Below are positions 6,484 to 9,432 of a stretch of DNA of 9,432 bases, piece after piece. Position numbers and translations under genes: made by a program. Origin of the DNA: an uncultured Eubacteriales bacterium. Its GTDB lineage: Bacteria > Bacillota > Clostridia > Oscillospirales > Oscillospiraceae. Where the stretch lies: the NCBI GenBank assembly GCA_900554625.1, contig USHP01000050.1, positions 1-9,432 of the forward strand, read 5' to 3'. The notes below the pieces were generated by a model, which made no database searches, was not told the DNA's origin, and saw only the letters and a program-made list of their open reading frames with translations. Every line of letters starts with the position of its first letter. Positions within the stretch are counted from its first letter, which is position 1.

Positions 6484-6960
6484 GTGAGACATCTGGAAAA
6501 GGAAAGCGTTAAGGTTATGGCCCGGAACCGGGAAGCCTATCACGAATACTTTGTAGAAGAGGAGTTCGAGGCAGGCATTGAGCTGTGCGGTACGGAGGTA
6601 AAATCCATCCGGCAGGGTACCCTGAACCTGAAAGATGCTTGGTGTGGCATTAAAAACGGCGAACTGATTCTGAACCAGATGCACATCTCCCCTTACGACC
6701 ATGGCAATCGGTTCAACCCAGACTCTCGCAGACCCCGCAGGATGCTGATGCATCGGCGGGAAATCATGCGGCTGTTCGGAAAAGTAAAACAGGATGGATA
6801 TTCCTTGATTCCCCTGTCGGTTTACTTCAAAGGCAGTCGAGTGAAGATCAAGGTTGGGCTGTGCAAAGGCAAAAAACTATACGATAAAAGACAGGCTGCG
6901 GCCGAGCGAGACGCCAAGCGTCAAATCGACCGGGCCATGAAGGAGAGATTCCGAGTATGA
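6484..6960 (+). CDS. smpB: SsrA-binding protein SmpB
   Basis: Binds tmRNA and brings it to stalled ribosomes for trans-translation. Up to 158 residues, the usual family size. Hallmarks are ARNREAYHEYFVEEEFEAGI (13-32), GTEVKSIRQGTLNLKDAW (36-53), MHISPYDHGNRFN (66-78), MLMHRREI (87-94) and the C-terminal tail KKLYDKRQ followed by a basic helix that sits in the mRNA channel. The start is unclear. The GTG at 6484 overlaps the GGAGG at 6480-6484. A CTG at 6493 has that ribosome site eight bases upstream but is a rare start codon. The ATG at 6517 would cut into the conserved first strand. The reading frame shown uses the GTG. It overlaps the cyclophilin gene by ATGA and lies about 590 bases from ssrA. 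Confidence 0.95.
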   Translation: MRHLEKESVKVMARNREAYHEYFVEEEFEAGIELCGTEVKSIRQGTLNLKDAWCGIKNGELILNQMHISPYDHGNRFNPDSRRPRRMLMHRREIMRLFGKVKQDGYSLIPLSVYFKGSRVKIKVGLCKGKKLYDKRQAAAERDAKRQIDRAMKERFRV

Positions 6961-7493
6961 ACCCTACTTTTAAAATTACCATGGAAAACGGCGGCGTAAT
7001 CGAGGGTGAACTGTATCCCGATAAGGCCCCCCAGAGCGTTTACAATTTCATCGATCTGGCAAATCATAACTTTTATAATGGACTGATCTTCCATCGCGTC
7101 ATTCCCGGCTTTATGATTCAGGGCGGTTGCCCCGAAGGCACCGGAATGGGCGGCCCCGGCTATTGCATTAAGGGTGAGTTTTTCTTCAACGGCATCAAGA
7201 ACGACCTGCGCCATAAGCGGGGCGTACTGAGCATGGCCAGAAGTCAGTCTCCCAACTCCGCTGGCTCCCAGTTCTTTATCATGCATGCCGACGCCAAGCA
7301 TCTGGATGGCCAGTATGCCGCTTTCGGCAAGGTAACTTCCGGAATGGATGTGGTAGATGCTATTGCCAGTGTTAAGACCGGCATGGCTGACCGCCCCGTT
7401 GTGGAGCAGAAGATCGCTTCCATTACTGTGGACACCCATGGGGAAGCCTATCCCGAACCCAACAAGCTGCCTGATCCTTACGGCAGATTCTAA
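6957..7493 (+). CDS. Cyclophilin-type peptidyl-prolyl cis-trans isomerase
   Basis: Catalyses cis-trans isomerisation of proline bonds during protein folding. The 178 residues hold the cyclophilin core: FHRVIPGFMIQGG (45-57, catalytic R47), NSAGSQFFI (100-108) and HLDGQYAAFGKV (115-126). The position of the human CypA cyclosporin-contact tryptophan is taken by H115, as judged by eye, so weak drug binding is expected. A proline-rich tail (EPNKLPDPYGRF) extends beyond the domain. There is no signal peptide, so it is cytosolic, like B. subtilis PpiB. The ATG overlaps the smpB stop by four bases, with AAGGAGA upstream, so it is in an operon with smpB. The link to trans-translation may be only one of shared expression. 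Confidence 0.95.
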   Translation: MNPTFKITMENGGVIEGELYPDKAPQSVYNFIDLANHNFYNGLIFHRVIPGFMIQGGCPEGTGMGGPGYCIKGEFFFNGIKNDLRHKRGVLSMARSQSPNSAGSQFFIMHADAKHLDGQYAAFGKVTSGMDVVDAIASVKTGMADRPVVEQKIASITVDTHGEAYPEPNKLPDPYGRF

Positions 7494-7501
7494 GTTTTTT
7501 C

Positions 7502-7529
7502 GGGTATGGCAGGATTCTCTGCCATACCC
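7502..7529 (+). terminator. Strong hairpin between cyclophilin gene and ssrA
   Basis: GGGTATGGCAG (7502-7512) and its exact complement (7519-7529) form an 11-bp stem with a six-base loop, starting 8 bases after the cyclophilin stop. No T-tract follows on either strand (TTCCCC on plus), so it is not a standard intrinsic terminator. It may be a weak terminator, an mRNA 3' end protector or a processing site ahead of tmRNA. Confidence 0.5.
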
Positions 7530-7549
7530 TTCCCCAGCATTTTCTATCC

Positions 7550-7897
7550 GGGGCCGTACTGGTTTCGACGGGGGTAGTGAGGCTGGAATAGCGGGCCGTG
7601 GCGCCTGGCCACGATAAAACGGGCATTCTTTAAAATTAACTGACAACAATACTGTTGCTCTGGCTGCCTAATTAGGCGCCCATCCGCCCCGGAAGGTCCA
7701 CGAGCCGGGCTCGGGTGTGATTTGAGTGGAGCCCGTGCGTATGGTAAGCTTTGCCCATACCACGCATCATGAAGCTACCAATTTCCGTAGGGTGTTTGTT
7801 CCCGCCGGAATGAGGGAATGTAAATAACAAACTGCGCCCGGAGAAGTTCTTTCCAAGTTGCTTTCGGACAGGGGTTCGATTCCCCTCGGCTCCACCA
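7550..7897 (+). ncRNA. ssrA: tmRNA (SsrA)
   Basis: Ribosome-rescue RNA acting as both alanyl-tRNA and short mRNA. The 5' GGGGCCG (7550-7556) pairs with CGGCTCC before the encoded CCA end (7895-7897), with G-U at the third pair, the alanine identity signal. The 5' block GTACTGGTTTCGACGGGGG and the 3' T-arm GGGGTTCGATTCCCC are diagnostic. The tag reading frame ends at TAA 7669-7671 and reads TDNNTVALAA (7639-7668), possibly with a leading L; the resume codon is not certain. The hydrophobic VALAA end is the usual protease signal. About 348 bases, normal length. No convincing promoter lies between the cyclophilin gene and the 5' end, so it may be processed from the smpB transcript. The 3' end is a common integration target, and phage genes lie beyond it. 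Confidence 0.97.
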
Positions 7898-8006
7898 GAT
7901 TCATAAATACCCAGATGCAAAACATCTGGGTATTTATTTTAACTTTTTATAGTTCTTTGGAAATTTCCGAACTTTTCTAGATTCATTTTATATTATTCCG
8001 ATTCAT
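7898..8006 (+). repeat. Three direct copies of GATTCAT after tmRNA
   Basis: GATTCAT occurs at 7898-7904 (right after the tmRNA CCA), 7980-7986 and 8000-8006; the last two are 20 bases apart and share the wider pattern GATTCAT-n-TTATA. Three TGCTAA(T/C) copies follow, beginning at 8025, 8042 and 8054. The whole stretch 7941-8128 has no gene and is very AT-rich. The repeats could be phage integrase arm-type sites, or chance in AT-rich DNA. Confidence 0.3.
7905..7940 (+). terminator. Intrinsic terminator of ssrA
   Basis: AAATACCCAGATG (7905-7917) and its perfect complement (7923-7935) form a 13-bp stem with loop CAAAA, followed by ATTTT and a T-rich run. It begins 8 bases after the CCA end of tmRNA. 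Confidence 0.92.
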
Positions 8007-8128
8007 ATTATAATCTTTTATCTGTGCTAATAATTTCATTTTGCTAATGATATTGCTAACAAAATTCTTTATCCACATCAACAATCGTATTTCAAAACTT
8101 TATATTCTTTTTTCCACACAAATGATTT

Positions 8129-8152
8129 CACCCCCTCCGTTTGGAGGGGGTG
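8129..8152 (-). terminator. Hairpin at the end of the phage lysis genes
   Basis: CACCCCCTCC (8129-8138) and GGAGGGGGTG (8143-8152) form a 10-bp GC-rich stem with loop GTTT, 15 bases past the holin stop. The tail on the minus strand is AAATCATTTG rather than a run of T, so it is an imperfect terminator. Confidence 0.55.
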
Positions 8153-8167
8153 TTGGCTTACTCTGTG

Positions 8168-8671
8168 TTAGTGTCTATTTTCCTGATCCAGCAAGGCGGC
8201 GGTTTTTTCCTCATCTTCTGTCACATTCTGCCCACCGGCTGCTTCGATCAAATTTGCCGTAGCTTTCAACATATTCACCAGCCAGGACGGGACAGCAGCG
8301 CCCATCTTAACGGCGTTTTCCAGGATGCTGCCCAGTTCCGTGATGATGTACCAGGACAGCACCAGGGGCATGATAATTCCCGGCCACTCAATGCCAATGG
8401 GGATGTACTCGGCAACCAGAACCATAATCCAGTCTGCAATGGCAGCCACTACCACTACGGCAATCATGCCGCCTTTGTGCCACAGTCCTTCCCGGGCTTT
8501 TGCGCTGTTCCAGTCGCCATCCTTACAGGCTGCAACGGTACCGGTGAGATAGTCCAGTGCCATTGCCAGCACCCAGGCAAGAAGCATGACACCCTTCCAC
8601 CCCAGGAACGCCCCCAGTGCCGTGAAGAATGCAGCGATTGCTGTCTTGATCGTCAGCATGTTTTCATTCAT
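8168..8671 (-). CDS. Phage holin family protein
   Basis: A 167-residue membrane protein of the toxin-secretion/phage-lysis holin type. Hydrophobic segments lie at about 8-24, 26-47, 67-88 and 97-115, with the family-like core MALDYLTGTVAACKDGDWNS (37-56) and KAREGLWHKGG (58-68). The tail from about 145 is charged (TEDEEK, DQENRH), as expected for a cytoplasmic end. It makes pores that let the endolysin reach the cell wall. The start ATG at 8671 has an ideal AAGGAGG eight bases upstream, in the 18-base gap after the endolysin gene. The order endolysin then holin, both on the minus strand, is a lysis cassette pointing toward ssrA. Confidence 0.92.
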   Translation of the reverse strand: MNENMLTIKTAIAAFFTALGAFLGWKGVMLLAWVLAMALDYLTGTVAACKDGDWNSAKAREGLWHKGGMIAVVVVAAIADWIMVLVAEYIPIGIEWPGIIMPLVLSWYIITELGSILENAVKMGAAVPSWLVNMLKATANLIEAAGGQNVTEDEEKTAALLDQENRH

Positions 8672-8689
8672 TTCTTTTTCCTCCTTAGT

Positions 8690-9268
8690 TTAATATACAT
8701 CCAAATGCACCCATCCGGATGTCATAATGTAGCAATAGCGGACATTGGGCAATGTCAGGACGTAGTTTCTGACCGTCGTCGGATCGATGCCCCGGACACT
8801 GAAATCAATGGCCTTACCCAAAATATGACGGCTGTTGGGGACGCTGCCAGGCAATTCGTCATTGTGGGCCTGGCAGCGGACACCGCTGGAAATATCCATC
8901 ACCCGGCCGAAGTGCAGACGAACCTGCTCAGCGGTGCGCACCAGGGATTCCGTCGGCTCCACCGGGAAGCCGCCACACCTGGGACAGGGACATCTAAATT
9001 CTGCTCTTGTAAAGTATTTGATATCCTTCCAGAAGCTGGCATCCCCGGTATTCCCGCCGCCTTGCTGGGGCTTGAATCGACCATTTGCCACAGCATCAAT
9101 CAGAGCCTGGTCCGTCTTGGGCCCCTTCAATCCGTCAACATTGAGTCCCTCTGTATTCTTTTGGAACTCCGTGATCGCCGTCTTTGTTCCCGATCCATAC
9201 AGGCCATCCACGGCCATGGTGTAATATCCTAAATATGCCAGCAGGTGCTGGGCCTGTGTCATCGTCAT
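8690..9268 (-). CDS. Endolysin: peptidoglycan-binding domain plus M15 peptidase
   Basis: A 192-residue phage wall hydrolase. Residues 4-60 form a PG_binding_1 domain (LLAYLGYYTMAVDGLYGSGT, then TEFQKN); a Gln/Gly-rich linker follows (65-75). Residues 83-192 match the M15 D-Ala-D-Ala-peptidase group (Peptidase_M15_3): SSGVR (127-131), zinc ligands in SRHILGKAIDF (H148, D155) and WVHLDVY (H188). A CPCPRCGG cysteine cluster (93-100) precedes the catalytic core and may bind metal or hold the fold. There is no signal peptide, so release needs the holin. The start ATG at 9268 overlaps the upstream stop by ATGA, with GAGG ten bases ahead. Probable cut: the peptide stem of peptidoglycan. Confidence 0.93.
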   Translation of the reverse strand: MTMTQAQHLLAYLGYYTMAVDGLYGSGTKTAITEFQKNTEGLNVDGLKGPKTDQALIDAVANGRFKPQQGGGNTGDASFWKDIKYFTRAEFRCPCPRCGGFPVEPTESLVRTAEQVRLHFGRVMDISSGVRCQAHNDELPGSVPNSRHILGKAIDFSVRGIDPTTVRNYVLTLPNVRYCYIMTSGWVHLDVY

Positions 9269-9411
9269 GACTGCACCACCTCAAAGTAATGCCCGATCAG
9301 CTCATGGGGCAGATATTGCAGGGTAATGGTTCCGGTTTCCTCTCCCCGTTTACAAAGATAGATTTGTCCATCCTCCGGGTCCCGGTAGTACAGTCCATAG
9401 GTGTACTCCAT
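9265..9411 (-). CDS. Small phage protein of unknown function
   Basis: A 48-residue frame starting MEYTYGLYYRDPEDGQIYLC and ending HELIGHYFEVVQS. It is rich in Tyr, Gly and Glu with no membrane segment. I do not recognise a family; small proteins of this look sit between tail genes and lysis genes in Clostridia phages. The ATG at 9411 has GGAGG eight bases upstream, which supports a complete small gene. The frame, however, stays open to the right edge (9432), so it could be the C-terminus of a longer protein. It overlaps the endolysin start by ATGA and is translationally coupled to it. Confidence 0.7.
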   Translation of the reverse strand: MEYTYGLYYRDPEDGQIYLCKRGEETGTITLQYLPHELIGHYFEVVQS

Positions 9412-9432
9412 ACCTCTTGCCTCCGTGATGGG

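Noticed and set aside
5821..6753. Minus-strand open frame of 310 codons
   Set aside because: Runs opposite the HAD phosphatase and smpB, both with firm motifs, and crosses their promoter region.
8141..9232. Plus-strand open frame of 363 codons
   Set aside because: Opposite the holin and endolysin genes, which have clear domains and ribosome sites.
1..9432. CRISPR array, insertion sequence or tRNA genes
   Set aside because: No regularly spaced repeats, transposase motifs or cloverleaf genes were seen by eye apart from the tRNA-like part of tmRNA.

Overview
The window looks like a chromosome segment of an anaerobic Firmicute of class Clostridia, possibly an Oscillospiraceae/Ruminococcaceae-type organism. 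The reasons are sigma-A promoters with exact 17-bp spacers, GGAGG-type ribosome sites, a Clostridia-like dxs/tlyA neighbourhood, a tmRNA tag ending in VALAA, and roughly half GC coding DNA. Species cannot be fixed from the sequence alone.

Positions 1-3400, all minus strand: this is the most notable region. A strong promoter (3371-3399) opens a stretch of about 620 bases with no credible protein gene but many paired segments. Next comes a small multi-pass membrane protein, then dxs (1-deoxy-D-xylulose-5-phosphate synthase), then the start of tlyA. This is the classic setting of OLE RNA (ornate, large, extremophilic RNA) with its membrane partner OapA, inside an isoprenoid operon. I call the non-coding stretch OLE RNA and the membrane protein OapA. 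All three protein genes downstream of the RNA use non-ATG starts (TTG, GTG, TTG).

Positions 3495-5640, minus strand: a Nudix hydrolase, a Y-family DNA polymerase (DinB type) and an unnamed 87-residue protein one base upstream of dinB. They sit behind a near-perfect promoter carrying a LexA/DinR-like SOS box between its -35 and -10 elements. A damage-tolerance unit is implied.

Positions 5641-7940, plus strand: a HAD phosphatase transcribed divergently from the dinB unit, then smpB, a cytosolic cyclophilin overlapping smpB by four bases, and the tmRNA gene ssrA with a strong terminator. The two partners of trans-translation ribosome rescue are therefore encoded together.

Positions 7941-9432: an AT-rich gap, then minus-strand phage lysis genes: holin, M15-type endolysin and a small phage protein. 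They point toward the 3' end of ssrA and look like one end of a prophage or remnant that used ssrA as its integration site. The second attachment site and the integrase lie outside the window.
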